A stretch of DNA of 64,000 nt from CAVQFO01 sp963711725 (lineage in GTDB: Bacteria > Pseudomonadota > Gammaproteobacteria > Nitrococcales > Aquisalimonadaceae), in the NCBI GenBank assembly GCA_963711725.1, contig CAVQFO010000023.1, positions 372,001-436,000 of the forward strand, in the 5' to 3' direction. Both the position numbers and the translations under genes were made by a program. The notes under the pieces were generated by a model, which made no database searches, had not been told where the DNA came from, and saw only the letters and a program-made list of their open reading frames with translations. Below are positions 46,559 to 55,584 of this stretch, one piece after another (within the stretch, counting starts at the first letter, position 1; the number at the start of each line of letters is the position of its first letter).

Positions 46559-48187
46559 ATGAGCACTCGAGCACCGGCGGAAATCCAACTCCAGAGCAAC
46601 CCCGACGCCTACAGCTGGCAACCGCTGAGAATTCTGAGCGTCTATCGGTTGTTCGTGGCGTGCAGTCTGTTGCTGGTGTTTCTGCTCACGCAGAGCGACA
46701 CCTCCGTCTCCTCCCGCCAACCCGCACTCTTCCTGGGCGCGACACTCTTCTATATCGCCTTTAGCGGCGTCGCGCTTGCTTTGAGCTACTACAGGCGGGC
46801 GCTGTTCGCCTTGCAGGTCTACCTGCAAATCTCGGTCGACATCCTCACGCTCGCCATTCTCATCTACGCAAGCGGATCCAATGACAACGGCCTGGGCATC
46901 CTCATGGTGGTCGCCATCGCCGGCGGCAGCATCCTCCTGCGCGCACGAATGGCGGCTCTCTTTGCCGCCATCGCCACCGTGCTATTGCTGGGCCAACAGG
47001 TCCTTCTCAGCCTCGAAGGACATGTACCGGTCAATGGCTTTACCCAAACAGGATTCCTTGGCCTTACCATCTTCGCGACGGCAATCGCCGGAAGCCTGCT
47101 TGCAAGGCGCGCACGGGAAAACCAGGCGCTGGCCGACCGCCGCGGCGTCGACCTGGCCAATCTGGAAGCATTGAGCCGACACATCGTGCAGCGTCTTGCC
47201 GACGGCGTTCTGGTCCTGGACAGCGAGGACCGCGTGCGCCTGATTAATGAGGCCGCACAAGACCTGCTTGGGCGGCCGACCAGCGAGGAGGAGCGGCCCA
47301 GGCTGGAGAGTCTCTCCTCCGAACTGGTAGCGGCCGTAAGAGACCTGCGCGCAACTCCGGGGCCGGGCCGGGAAACCACCACCGCCCTTTCCAGAGACGG
47401 CGGCGAAGTGCGCGTCCGCCTGCGGGCCGTGGGTCGTGGCCGCAATCGCGGCACTCTGGTTTTTCTGGAAGACCTTGGCGAGCTTCGAACACGCGTGCAG
47501 CAGGCCAAACTCGCTTCTCTTGGCCGTCTTTCCGCCAGCATCGCCCACGAAATCAGAAACCCCCTCAGCGCCATGCTGCATGCCGCGCAGTTGTTGGAGG
47601 AGTCGCCCGCCCTCGAGGGCGCAGACCTGCGATTAGTGGAAATTGTCCGCAAACAGGGCAAACGACTGAACGATGTCGTCGAAAGCATTCTGCAGCTCTC
47701 TCGCCGACGGCAGGCAAACCGGGTAACGATAGACCTCGGAAACTGGGTCGCCGAGTTTGTCACCGAGGCGGTGCCACATCAGGGCCTATCCGCCGAGCAA
47801 TTCCGCATCGAGATTCCCAACGGCAAAGTCCCGGTGACCTTCGACAGAGGCCACCTTTATCAGATCGTCGGCAATCTCATTCGAAACTCGGTGGAACATG
47901 GAAAACGCACCCTTTCGGAGTTGCGTATACTCATAAGTGTGGGCCGGGGGACCGACAACACCGCCTATCTCGATATCGGTGACAATGGCACGGGGATCAC
48001 CGAAGACGCGGTTGGCTCGCTTTTCGAGCCGTTCTTCACCACATCCGCGAACGGCACCGGCCTCGGGTTATACCTTTGCCGCGAACTCTGCGAGACCAAC
48101 GGCGCGACCTTGACGCTTGGCGCCACCAGCAGTGAAGGCACCAGGTTCCGTATCAGGTTCGCTCACACAGAAATGGACGATCAGTAA
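46559..48187 (+). CDS. pilS: Sensor histidine kinase PilS
   Basis: 542 residues. Six membrane helices in the first 190 residues, a PAS domain (about 205-310; GVLVLDSEDRVRLINEAAQ), HisKA box ASIAHEIRNPLSAMLHAAQ, then the ATPase domain (NLIRNSVEHG, DNGTGI, GTGLGLYLCRELC). PilS senses pilin in the membrane and controls PilR. The pilR start follows 4 bp after its stop. The six-helix sensor and the adjacent pilR support the name. Confidence 0.93.
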   Translation: MSTRAPAEIQLQSNPDAYSWQPLRILSVYRLFVACSLLLVFLLTQSDTSVSSRQPALFLGATLFYIAFSGVALALSYYRRALFALQVYLQISVDILTLAILIYASGSNDNGLGILMVVAIAGGSILLRARMAALFAAIATVLLLGQQVLLSLEGHVPVNGFTQTGFLGLTIFATAIAGSLLARRARENQALADRRGVDLANLEALSRHIVQRLADGVLVLDSEDRVRLINEAAQDLLGRPTSEEERPRLESLSSELVAAVRDLRATPGPGRETTTALSRDGGEVRVRLRAVGRGRNRGTLVFLEDLGELRTRVQQAKLASLGRLSASIAHEIRNPLSAMLHAAQLLEESPALEGADLRLVEIVRKQGKRLNDVVESILQLSRRRQANRVTIDLGNWVAEFVTEAVPHQGLSAEQFRIEIPNGKVPVTFDRGHLYQIVGNLIRNSVEHGKRTLSELRILISVGRGTDNTAYLDIGDNGTGITEDAVGSLFEPFFTTSANGTGLGLYLCRELCETNGATLTLGATSSEGTRFRIRFAHTEMDDQ

Positions 48188-48191
48188 ATCG

Positions 48192-49542
48192 ATGGAAAAA
48201 GCGGTCGCATTAATCGTCGACGACGAACCGGATATTCGCGAGCTTATTGCGCTGACCCTTGAGCGGATGGATATCCAGACAGTCACCGCCGCGACCTTGA
48301 GCGAAGGCAAGGAACGCATCACGGAACGCGCTTTTTCGCTCTGCCTGACCGACATGCAGCTCCCGGACGGCAACGGCATCGACCTGGTGAAGCACATCCA
48401 GAAGAACCGCCCCGATCTGCCGGTGGCCGTGATTACCGCCCATGGCAGCATGGACGCCGCCGTCAACGCCCTCAAAGCCGGGGCCTACGATTTCGTGCCG
48501 AAGCCGGTCGACCTGGAGGTTCTCAGGAAACTGGTCAACGGCGCCGTGCGCCTCAACCAGCAGCCGATGGCGGACCGCCGGTCCCGCGATACGCTGCTGG
48601 GCGAGTCGCCACCCATGAAGCGCATTCGAGGCATGATCGCGAAACTCGCCCGCAGCCAGGCCCCCGTCTATATCAGCGGCGAATCGGGAACGGGCAAGGA
48701 ACTCGTCGCCCGCACGATTCACGCCAAGGGCGCCCGCGCCGACAAGCCCTTCGTGCCCGTCAACTGCGGCGCCATCCCCAGCGAACTGATGGAAAGCGAG
48801 TTCTTCGGTCACCGCAAAGGCAGCTTCACCGGCGCCACCAGCGACAAGGAGGGCCTGTTCAAGGCCGCCGACGGCGGCACGTTGTTCCTGGACGAAATCG
48901 CCGAACTGCCGCTGCACATGCAGGTCAAATTGCTCCGCGCCATCCAGGAAAAAGCCGTTCGCCCGGTGGGCAGCGAAAAAGAGACCCCGGTGGACGTTCG
49001 CATCCTCAGCGCCACGCACAAGAACCTCGGCACCCTCGTCGAGGAAGGCAGCTTCCGGCAGGACCTCTACTATCGAATCAACGTGATTCAGCTCAAGGTC
49101 CCCAGCCTGCGTGAGCGCCGGCAGGACATCCCGCTGCTGGTGGACACCATCCTCGCCCGCCTGAGCGGTTTCGATGCCGACTCGACCATCACGCTGTCCG
49201 AAGACGCGGCGGCCGCGCTCACGCGGTACTCGTTCCCCGGAAACGTACGGGAGCTCGAAAACATTCTCGAGCGCGCCCTCACCCTTTGCGAGGGCGAAAC
49301 CATTGAGGAAGAGGATCTTCAACTCCCCGATGGTTCGGGAAACGTGGAATCGTCCGTCGCGGCGCCCACAGCAGGAGCCCGAAGAGGACTTTGCGCTGGA
49401 CAACTACCTGGAAGACATCGAACGCGACGTCCTCGTCAAGGCCCTGGAAAAGGCCCGCTACAACAAAACCGCCGCCGCGAAGCTGTTGGGCATCAGCTTT
49501 CGCGCGCTTAGATACAAGCTCAAGAAGCTTGAGATCGACTGA
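48192..49542 (+). pseudogene. pilR: Sigma54 response regulator PilR, one frameshift
   Basis: About 450 residues when joined. Receiver domain with VDDEPDIRE and phospho-Asp in CLTDMQLPDG; AAA+ domain with GESGTGKELVART, the sigma54 motif GSFTGA (HRKGSFTGATSDKEG), GGTLFLDEIAELP; and a Fis-type helix-turn-helix (YNKTAAAKLLGISFRALRYK). The motif is GSFTGA rather than GAFTGA, as in other PilR. The frame breaks near 49365, between GNVESSV and PQQEPEEDFALDNY; one extra base explains it. PilR activates pilin transcription with sigma54, and a sigma54 site and pilin gene follow. Confidence 0.9.
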
Positions 49543-49547
49543 TCCGA

Positions 49548-49566
49548 GGTGACAAAAATTGTCACC
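49548..49566. promoter_or_regulatory. Palindrome downstream of pilR, possible PilR operator
   Basis: GGTGACA-aaaat-TGTCACC, a perfect 7-bp inverted repeat with a 5-base centre, about 120 bp before the sigma54 site. It contains the TGTC element seen in PilR-bound sites of Pseudomonas. There is no T-tract of terminator type. Confidence 0.5.
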
Positions 49567-49683
49567 CTGCCCCACTGCAGTGACGCAACTCGTCCGCCAT
49601 TCCCATTCCTGGCCGCCTCCAACGCCAGACCTCGCCAGGCGCAACCGCTTGGCAGACAAGCCATTCGGCGCCGACGACACGCC

Positions 49684-49699
49684 TGGCATGGTTCCTGCT
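49684..49699 (+). promoter_or_regulatory. Sigma54 promoter of the pilin gene
   Basis: TGGCAT - GGTTC - CTGCT, with GG-N10-GC spacing; two bases differ from TGGCAC-N5-TTGCT. Predicted start near 49711, about 105 nt before the pilin ATG. It matches known PilR-dependent pilin control. Confidence 0.65.
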
Positions 49700-49817
49700 T
49701 ATTGCCAATTGGACGGTAGCGCCGACTGTTTGCAGGCGTTGCGCGCCAAACCAAGAACCCGAAGCCCCGCGGGGGCCACTGAGAAAACGAGAGAATCACT
49801 TCCTCAAGGAGATGATC

Positions 49818-50325
49818 ATGAAAAAGACGCAGCAGGGCTTCACCCTGATCGAATTGATGATCGTGGTTGCGATCATCGGCATTCTGGCGGCCATCGCCAT
49901 TCCGGCCTATCAGGACTACACAATCCGCGCCAAGGTTTCCGGAGGGTCTAACTCTGGCTGACGCCCTCAAGACGTCGGTTACAGAAACCTTCCAAAGCTA
50001 TGGCCCCAAGGATATGACGTGTAACACGGCAGCCACCTGCGACACGATCGGCGCGACTCTGATGGACACCACCGCCCCTCGCAGGAAATAAGAACGTGGT
50101 GATTCGATCGTTAGCGATTCCACCGGAATCATAACGATCACGTACAAGACATCGGTACTTCCCGCTGGTTCCAACACAATATTGCTGTCAACCCCGTCGG
50201 CGCCGATGGCACCACCGCGATGGACCTTAGCGCGACTGCGAATGCGGGCAATCAGGTAAGCTGGACGTGCTCCTTCAACAACACGGTCCAAGCGAAGTAC
50301 CTTCCTGCAAATTTGTCGCTCATAA
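49818..50325 (+). pseudogene. pilA: Type IV major pilin, several frameshifts
   Basis: The N-terminus is a textbook type IV pilin: short leader MKKTQQG, cleavage before Phe, and FTLIELMIVVAIIGILAAIA with Glu5. From there four or five breaks occur (near 49939, 50088, 50112, 50180 and 50320). Other frames continue a pilin: EGLTLADALKTSVTETFQSY, then STGIITITYKTSVLPAG, DLSATANAGNQVSWTC, and a C-terminal Cys before TAA near 50325. Single-base errors explain it. Ribosome-binding site AAGGAGATG. It is the likely target of PilS/PilR. Confidence 0.78.
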
Positions 50326-50376
50326 GCGCATAGAGTGGAGCGCCTAACATAAGTCACGTATCGCCTAATCTAGCAC

Positions 50377-50410
50377 AAGGCCCCTCTCTAGAGGGGCCTT
50401 GCTTTATTTT
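50377..50410 (+). terminator. Intrinsic terminator after pilin
   Basis: AAGGCCCCTC-tcta-GAGGGGCCTT, a perfect 10-bp stem, followed by GCTTTATTTT. It is the natural end of the pilin transcript. Confidence 0.9.
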
Positions 50411-50536
50411 GGACTTCTCCGCAAACACCAGCAGCAAGCACCGATGAACACGCTCCGCGTTTTCCAGAGATACGACCCGGTTGCGGGACAACAGCTGTCC
50501 AAATAAGCCCTTCTTGGGGAGGTCTGCGCGCAAGAA

Positions 50537-50613
50537 TGGTGGCTACGGGTGGATTCGAACCACCGACTCCCACATTATGAGTGTGGTGCTCTAACCAGCT
50601 GAGCTACGTAGCC
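50537..50613 (-). tRNA. tRNA-Met (CAT)
   Basis: 77 nt including the encoded CCA. On the minus strand: acceptor GGCTACG/CGTAGCC, D-arm GCTCAGCTGGTTAGAGC, anticodon loop CTCATAA with CAT, T-arm GGTTCGAATCC. The first acceptor base pair is present, so it is an elongator, not an initiator; an Ile2 (lysidine) tRNA with the same anticodon cannot be wholly excluded. Confidence 0.93.
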
Positions 50614-50708
50614 ATTGTCAGGTAGGTAGGCGCTGCATTCTCTTATCGGGGCGGGCGTGTGTCAACCCCGGCGCGGCGGGCCTGAGCGGCGGTCCCGGGG
50701 ATTCAAGA

Positions 50709-50734
50709 TTCGCGGCGGGGAGCGCCGCTCCTAC
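50709..50734. repeat. Single REP between tRNA-Met and the toxin gene
   Basis: TTCGCGGCGGGGAGCGCCGC followed by TCCTAC. One arm only. Confidence 0.75.
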
Positions 50735-50784
50735 ACCGGGGACGAAGTGGTCGACTTGGTTAGACGTTGACAGGGATTAGGGAG

Positions 50785-51111
50785 TTATCCCTGCAAAAGA
50801 CGCCGTTGCAGCAATGCCTGCATATCGCGGCGACCGTCGGCGATCACCATAACGTAAACATTTTCGGCGATGACGCGATAGATGATGCGGTAGGGTTTGA
50901 AGAAAATCTCACGGTACTCGCGCAGACCAACGGCCAGCAGCTCTTTAGGGTAGACTCCTCGCTCCGGGTTTTCGGAGAGGCTGGAGAAAGTCGTTTCTAT
51001 TTGGTCAAGAACGTAATCCGCTTTTACCAGCGCGTCGTGCGATTCGATGTAGTCGTAGAGTTCTTCCAAGTCGCGGGATGCGTCGTCGGTCAGAAATACT
51101 TGGAAGGGCAT
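50785..51111 (-). CDS. ParE/RelE-family toxin
   Basis: 108 residues. RelE/ParE fold: FQVFLTDDASRDLEELYDYI at the start, NPERGVYPKELLAVGLREYR in the middle, and FFKPYRIIYRV with VYVMVIADGRRDM at the end. The LREYREIFFKPYRIIY pattern is typical of ParE. ParE toxins poison gyrase; RelE relatives cut mRNA at the ribosome. Its start overlaps the antitoxin stop by one base, a standard toxin-antitoxin operon. Confidence 0.9.
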   Translation of the reverse strand: MPFQVFLTDDASRDLEELYDYIESHDALVKADYVLDQIETTFSSLSENPERGVYPKELLAVGLREYREIFFKPYRIIYRVIAENVYVMVIADGRRDMQALLQRRLLQG

Positions 51112-51386
51112 CAGCGACTCTTGCTCCGGTCTCGAAGCCGCTGGATAACGTCCCCCGCGGGTTGGACCTTGCCTTCCTCAACCTGACGCAGGCCGAGCGC
51201 AAGAATCTTCAGAAGTGCCATAGCCTCCTGAGTTTGCTCATAGCTTTCAATGTCCTGCATCACGACCTTGGCTTCGCCATTCTGGGTGATGACCAGAGGT
51301 TCACCTTGCCTCACCAAGTTGCGCACGATTTCAGCCGCATGGGCTTTCAGGTAACTGATCGGCTTGATTTGACTAGAAAATTTCAT
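51111..51386 (-). CDS. Phd/YefM-family antitoxin
   Basis: 91 residues. N-terminal Phd/YefM DNA-binding and dimerisation fold (PISYLKAHAAEIVRNLVRQG, PLVITQNGEAKVVMQDIESY), and a C-terminal charged helix that should wrap the toxin. The ATG at 51386 has GGAGG 5 nt upstream; a GTG two codons earlier lies within the ribosome-binding site. It precedes and overlaps the toxin gene and probably represses both. Confidence 0.9.
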   Translation of the reverse strand: MKFSSQIKPISYLKAHAAEIVRNLVRQGEPLVITQNGEAKVVMQDIESYEQTQEAMALLKILALGLRQVEEGKVQPAGDVIQRLRDRSKSR

Positions 51387-51837
51387 AACCACCTCCTGCC
51401 ATCGGACCGAATATAGTCTTTAAACAGGTCGTCCGTCAATCTAAAGCATTGAGATTTGGCGGAAACACGAGGCCCGCCTCGCGTGAGAGCGGACCTCTAC
51501 TCGATGGCTTCAGCTAACCGGAAGAGACATTTCCGATTTCGGTTGACCGTATTCGGCGGGTTAGTAGGGCGTCGTGGCGTACGGGATTCGCAGCGGGGAG
51601 CGCCGGGTTCTGTACGATGGGGCGGTGAATCCCATGCCGCGGAGCGGCAGACAAAACGAATTCGTGTTTATCTGCGTTCATCCGCGGCTAGAGGTTCGGG
51701 TCCTTTCGCGGTCGGCACGACCGCTCCTACCGGCTGTGGCGCGGGGACGGTGATCTTCTTCGCCGTAGGGTTCGCGGCGGGGAGCGCCGATCCTACCGCG
51801 GGGGTAGCCGTTGAAGGAGCGGGTTGTGCCGGGGCGC
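51387..51837. other. Intergenic stretch of decayed REP copies
   Basis: 451 bp with no credible gene. It holds a degraded REP at 51587-51615 (TTCGCAGCGGGGAGCGCCGG), one at 51705-51730 (TTCGCGGTCGGCACGACCGC then TCCTAC) and one at 51771-51796 (TTCGCGGCGGGGAGCGCCGA then TCCTAC). The first 30 bases after the antitoxin start would hold its promoter. Confidence 0.6.
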
Positions 51838-52930
51838 TCAGACGTTGAAGCGGAAGTGGATGACGTCGCCTTCCTGGACGACGTAGTCCTTGCCTTCCAG
51901 GCGCAGCTTGCCGGCTTCCTTGGCGCCGTGCTTCGCCGCGGCAGGCGATGAAGTCGTCGTAGGCGATGACTTCGGCGCGGATGAAGCCGCGTTCGAAGTC
52001 GGTGTGGATGCGGCCGGCGGCCTTGGGGGCGGTGTCGCCGGCCTTGACGGTCCAGGCGCGGACTTCCTTCACGCCGGCGGTGAAGTAGGTCTCAGGCCCA
52101 GGAGCTCGTAGCCGGCGCGGATGACGCGGTTCAGGCCCGGCTCTTCCAGGCCGAGCTCTTCCAGGAACGTCGCGTTTGTCGTCTTCGTCCAGCTCGGCCA
52201 TCTCCGCTTCGATCTCGGCGCAGACCGGCACCACGACGGCGCCTTCCGCTTCGGCGAGTTCCGCGCACTTTGTCGAGGTAGGGATTGTCCTCGAAGCCCG
52301 TCTTCGTCGACGTTGGCGACGTACATGATTGGCTTGCGGTGAGCAGATGCAGTTCGCGCAACGCCGCGCGCTGGTCGTCGTTCAGGCCTGGGCCCGCACC
52401 GGCAGGCCTTCGTTCAGGCGTCGCCGACTGTCTTCAGCAGGTCGCGACGGGCGATGGCTTCCTTGTCGCCGGACTTGGACTGCTTTTCGGCCCGGGTCAG
52501 GGCCTTCTCCACGGTTTCCAGGTCGGCCAGCGCCAGCTCGGTGTTGATGACTTCGATATCGCCCACCGGGTCGATGCGGCCGGCGACGTGGATGGACGTC
52601 GTCGTCCTCGAAGCAGCGCACCACGTGGGCGATGGCGTCGGTCTCGCGGATGTTGGCCAGGAACTGGTTGCCCAGCCCCTCGCCTTTGGAGGCGCCCGCC
52701 ACCAGGCCGGCGATGTCCACGAACTCCATGGTGGTGGGCACGATCTTCTCGGGCTTGACGATCTCGGCCAGGCGGTCCATGCGGGGATCGGGCATGGGGA
52801 CGATGCCGACGTTGGGGTCGATGGTGCAGAACGGGTAGTTCTCGGCGGCGATCTCCGCCTGGGTCAGGGCGTTGAACAGGGTGGACTTGCCGACGTTGGG
52901 CAGGCCGACGATACCGCATTTGAATCCCAT
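51838..52930 (-). pseudogene. ychF: Ribosome-binding ATPase YchF, about eight frameshifts
   Basis: The first third reads cleanly: MGFKCGIVGLPNVGKSTLFN (G1 loop), then FVDIAGLVAGASKGEGLGNQ. The rest is split over all three frames: LADLETVEKAL, LHLLTASQ.., VCAEIEAEMAELDEDDKRD, VRAWTVKAGDTAPKAAGRIH, and VVQEGDVIHFRFNV at the stop. Breaks lie near 52595, 52420, 52337, 52303, 52270, 52167, 52095 and 51945, each one base. The span of 1093 bases is almost exactly the normal 1092. YchF is a near-universal Obg-type ATPase. Sequencing error is the natural explanation. It follows pth, the usual partner. Confidence 0.88.
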
Positions 52931-52954
52931 TGGAGCTGTCCTGTTGTGGTTGAA

Positions 52955-52974
52955 TTCGCGGTCGGCACGACCGC
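52955..52974. repeat. Partial REP before ychF
   Basis: TTCGCGGTCGGCACGACCGC, lacking the TCCTAC end. It is the same variant as at 51705. Confidence 0.6.
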
Positions 52975-53055
52975 AAATCCCCGTTGAGCATTAGGGATGC
53001 GACCTCACGAATAATTCAGCACTGCCGTAAGAAAGCACTGAACTAATGTCTCTCT

Positions 53056-53122
53056 GTCATTCCCGCGTAGGCGGGAATCCAGATTCTCGAAAAGAATGGA
53101 TTCCCGCCTACGCGGGAATGAC
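53056..53122. repeat. Long inverted repeat of the ATTCCCGCxxxxGCGGGAAT type
   Basis: Two 26-bp perfect arms (53056-53081 and 53097-53122): GTCATTCCCGCGTAGGCGGG continuing AATCCA, and its inverse, with a loop that also pairs (ATTCT/AGAAT). Each arm is itself palindromic (ATTCCCGC/GCGGGAAT). This class of repeat is widespread in proteobacteria and may be a small mobile palindrome. It lies in the pth-ychF gap and may end pth transcripts. Confidence 0.85.
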
Positions 53123-53131
53123 GTGGAAATC

Positions 53132-53143
53132 GGCGTCTCCCTA
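53132..53143. repeat. MITE end-like sequence at the pth stop
   Basis: On the minus strand the pth stop reads TTAGGGAGACGC, 12 bases identical to the left end of the 29822 element. It is the same placement (stop codon TAG) as at queC. Confidence 0.55.
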
Positions 53144-53728
53144 ACGGGTGTTCAACCGTTGCATGGCCTTGTCCATCTCGCCGGCCATGATCAGGGGCAA
53201 CGCGTCGAAGGCCTGGTCGATCGAGTCTTCGATGGCGTCGACGTCCGCTTTGGAAGGTCGCCCCAGCACGTAACCCACCACGTCCTGTCCGGACGGAGGG
53301 CGGCCGATGCCAATGCGCAACCGGTAAAAGTCACGCGTACCCAGATGGGCGACGATGTCTCGCAAGCCGTTGTGCCCACCGTGGCCACCGCCGAATTTGA
53401 GCCGGACCACACCGGCCGGGAGATCCAGCTCGTCGTGAACCACGACCAACTGCTCGGGGGCCAACTTGAAGAACCGGGCGCAGGCGCCAACCGACTGGCC
53501 GCTTCGGTTCATCAACGTGCCCGGCTTGAGCACGCGACCCGGGCGGCCGTCCAGATCGAGCTGAGCCAGCTCTCCGTGAAAACGGGCCTCCTGACGAAAA
53601 ATCCCGCCACCCCGCCGGGCCAGTTCGTCTGCGAACCAGAACCCGGCGTTGTGGCGGGTATCGGCATACTGGGGGCCGATGTTGCCCAGCCCCACAATCA
53701 ACTCGATATCGGCCTCGATGGAAGCCAC
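53141..53728 (-). CDS. pth: Peptidyl-tRNA hydrolase Pth
   Basis: 195 residues. It frees tRNA from dropped-off peptidyl-tRNA. Catalytic His in RHNAGFWFADELA, Asn in LMNRSGQSVG, Asp in VVHDELDLPAG, and the GGGHGGHNGLRDI loop. The length is normal. It lies between rplY and ychF as in most gammaproteobacteria. Confidence 0.97.
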   Translation of the reverse strand: MASIEADIELIVGLGNIGPQYADTRHNAGFWFADELARRGGGIFRQEARFHGELAQLDLDGRPGRVLKPGTLMNRSGQSVGACARFFKLAPEQLVVVHDELDLPAGVVRLKFGGGHGGHNGLRDIVAHLGTRDFYRLRIGIGRPPSGQDVVGYVLGRPSKADVDAIEDSIDQAFDALPLIMAGEMDKAMQRLNTR

Positions 53729-53757
53729 GCGCTGACAGGAAATACCCGGACCAGGGC

Positions 53758-54441
53758 TTACTCGCCCTCGCCCTCGCCTTCCTCTTCGTCGGAAGCGGTA
53801 GGCACTTCGTCAGCAGCCGTGGCTTCTTCCTCGCCCTCTTCCTCTTCGGCTCGGGCCACGCGCGGCAGGTTGATGCTGACCACGGGGTGATCGTGCTCGT
53901 GGCCTTCGTCGTGGGCCAGGGCCGAAAGCTCGACCGCGGCGGGCACCTTGAGCTGCGACAGGTGGATGGCTTCGCCCACTTCCAGATCGGCGATGTCCAC
54001 CTCGATATACTCGGGCAGGTCCTTGGGCAGGCAGGCGATCTCCACTTCGATCATGTCGTGATGGACCACGCCGCCGGCCTTCACACCCTTGGACTTGTCC
54101 TCGTTGAGGAAGTGCAGGGGCACGTGGGCGTGCATGATCTCGCCGGCCTTGATGCGCTGCAGGTCCAGATGCTGAACCAGCGGCTTGAAGGGGTGGCGCT
54201 GCATGTCCTTGAGGACGGCCTGCTCCTTCTTCTTGCCGATCTCGATGGTCAGGATCTGGGAATAGAAGGCTTCCTGTTCCATCAGGCGCTGGAGCTCGTT
54301 GCGCTCCACGCTGAGCATGACGGCATCCTTGCCGGCTCCGTACAGAATCGCCGGAACCCGTTTCGCATGACGCAGGCGGCGGCTCGCACCTCTCCCCGTG
54401 TCCGTGCGCTTCTCGGCGGTCAGTTTCAGTTCAACAGACAT
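53758..54441 (-). CDS. rplY: 50S ribosomal protein L25/general stress protein Ctc
   Basis: 227 residues, the long two-domain form: an N-terminal L25 domain (VELKLTAEKRTDTGRGASRR) and a C-terminal TL5/CTC domain (GVVHHDMIEVEIACLPKDLPEY), ending in a strongly acidic tail (EEEEGEEEATAADE). It binds 5S rRNA. The start MSVELKL is chosen because the upstream frame is not homologous. It is followed by pth 29 bp later. Confidence 0.95.
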   Translation of the reverse strand: MSVELKLTAEKRTDTGRGASRRLRHAKRVPAILYGAGKDAVMLSVERNELQRLMEQEAFYSQILTIEIGKKKEQAVLKDMQRHPFKPLVQHLDLQRIKAGEIMHAHVPLHFLNEDKSKGVKAGGVVHHDMIEVEIACLPKDLPEYIEVDIADLEVGEAIHLSQLKVPAAVELSALAHDEGHEHDHPVVSINLPRVARAEEEEGEEEATAADEVPTASDEEEGEGEGE

Positions 54442-54555
54442 CGATATTCTCCAGTAAGACCCGGCTTGCGTCCGCGAAACGCCGGGTTCAAATACCATCG
54501 CCGGGACATCCGGTCGATGACTCGCCTCCCCCGCGACCAGGTTCGGCGTCTATCT

Positions 54556-54579
54556 GGAGGCCGGCAACCGCCGGCCTCC
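54556..54579 (-). terminator. Hairpin between prs and rplY
   Basis: GGAGGCCGGC-aacc-GCCGGCCTCC, a perfect 10-bp stem 10 bases after the prs stop. No T-run follows, so it is an attenuator or RNA-processing hairpin rather than a sure terminator. Confidence 0.6.
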
Positions 54580-54589
54580 GTCAATCCCT

Positions 54590-55546
54590 CTATTCTATAA
54601 AGAGCTCGCTGACGGACTCGTCCGTGCTGATACGGCGCATGGTCTCGGCCAGCATCTCGGCGATGCTCAGTTGCCGGATCCGGTCACAGGCCTGGGCGTC
54701 CGCCGACAGCGGGACGGTGTTGGTCACCACCAACTCGTCGAGCTGCGAATCACCGATCCGTGAGATGGCCTTGCCGGACAGGACCGGGTGGGTGATGTAG
54801 GCCACCACCTTGGCCGCCCCGTGTTCCTTCAGGGCCCGGGCGGCTTCGCAAAGCGTGCCTGCGGTATCCACCATGTCGTCGACGATGATGCAGGTCTTGT
54901 CCCGCACGTCGCCGATGATGTTCATGACCTTGGCCTCGTTGGCCCGCGGTCGGCGTTTGTCGATGATCGCCAGATCCGCGTCGTCCAGGCGTTTGGCAAT
55001 GGCCCGGGCGCGCACCACGCCGCCCACATCCGGCGACACCACGATCTTGTTGGGATGCAGTTGGCGCCAGATATCGCCCAGCAGCACGGGCGATGCATAA
55101 ACGTTGTCCACGGGGACGTTGAAGAACCCCTGAATCTGGTCCGCGTGCAGATCCACGGTCAGCACCCGGTTGATGCCGGCGGCGGACACCATGTCGGCCA
55201 CCAGTTTCGCCGTGATCGGCACTCGCTGGGAACGCGGCCGGCGATCCTGGCGGGCATAGCCGTAATACGGAATCACCGCCGTGATGCGCGCGGCCGACGA
55301 ACGGCGCAGCGCATCGGCGATCACCAGCAACTCCATCAGATTGTCGTTGGCCGGCGCGCAAGTGGGCTGCACGATGAACACGTCCTTGCCGCGGACGTGC
55401 TCGTTGATCTCGACCATCACCTCGCCGTCGCTGAAACGGCTCACCGTCGCCTTGCCGGGACGGCTCTTGAGGTGATCGCAGATTTCCTGGGAAAGCTGCG
55501 GGTTCGCGTTGCCCGCGAACACCATCATGCGACCATTGTCCGTCAC
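54590..55546 (-). CDS. prs: Ribose-phosphate pyrophosphokinase Prs
   Basis: 318 residues with a GTG start at 55546 (VTDNGRMMVFAGNANPQL); ATG at 55528 or 55525 is possible. It makes PRPP from ribose-5-phosphate and ATP. It shows DGEVMVEINEHVRG, YYGYARQDRRPRSQRVP, VDLHADQIQGFF and the PRPP-binding loop CIIVDDMVDTAGTL. It follows tRNA-Gln and ispE in the same direction, the classic order. Confidence 0.95.
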   Translation of the reverse strand: MTDNGRMMVFAGNANPQLSQEICDHLKSRPGKATVSRFSDGEVMVEINEHVRGKDVFIVQPTCAPANDNLMELLVIADALRRSSAARITAVIPYYGYARQDRRPRSQRVPITAKLVADMVSAAGINRVLTVDLHADQIQGFFNVPVDNVYASPVLLGDIWRQLHPNKIVVSPDVGGVVRARAIAKRLDDADLAIIDKRRPRANEAKVMNIIGDVRDKTCIIVDDMVDTAGTLCEAARALKEHGAAKVVAYITHPVLSGKAISRIGDSQLDELVVTNTVPLSADAQACDRIRQLSIAEMLAETMRRISTDESVSELFIE

Positions 55547-55584
55547 GCCCACCCCACTGGCTTCGTCTAACCTGAATGGAAATA

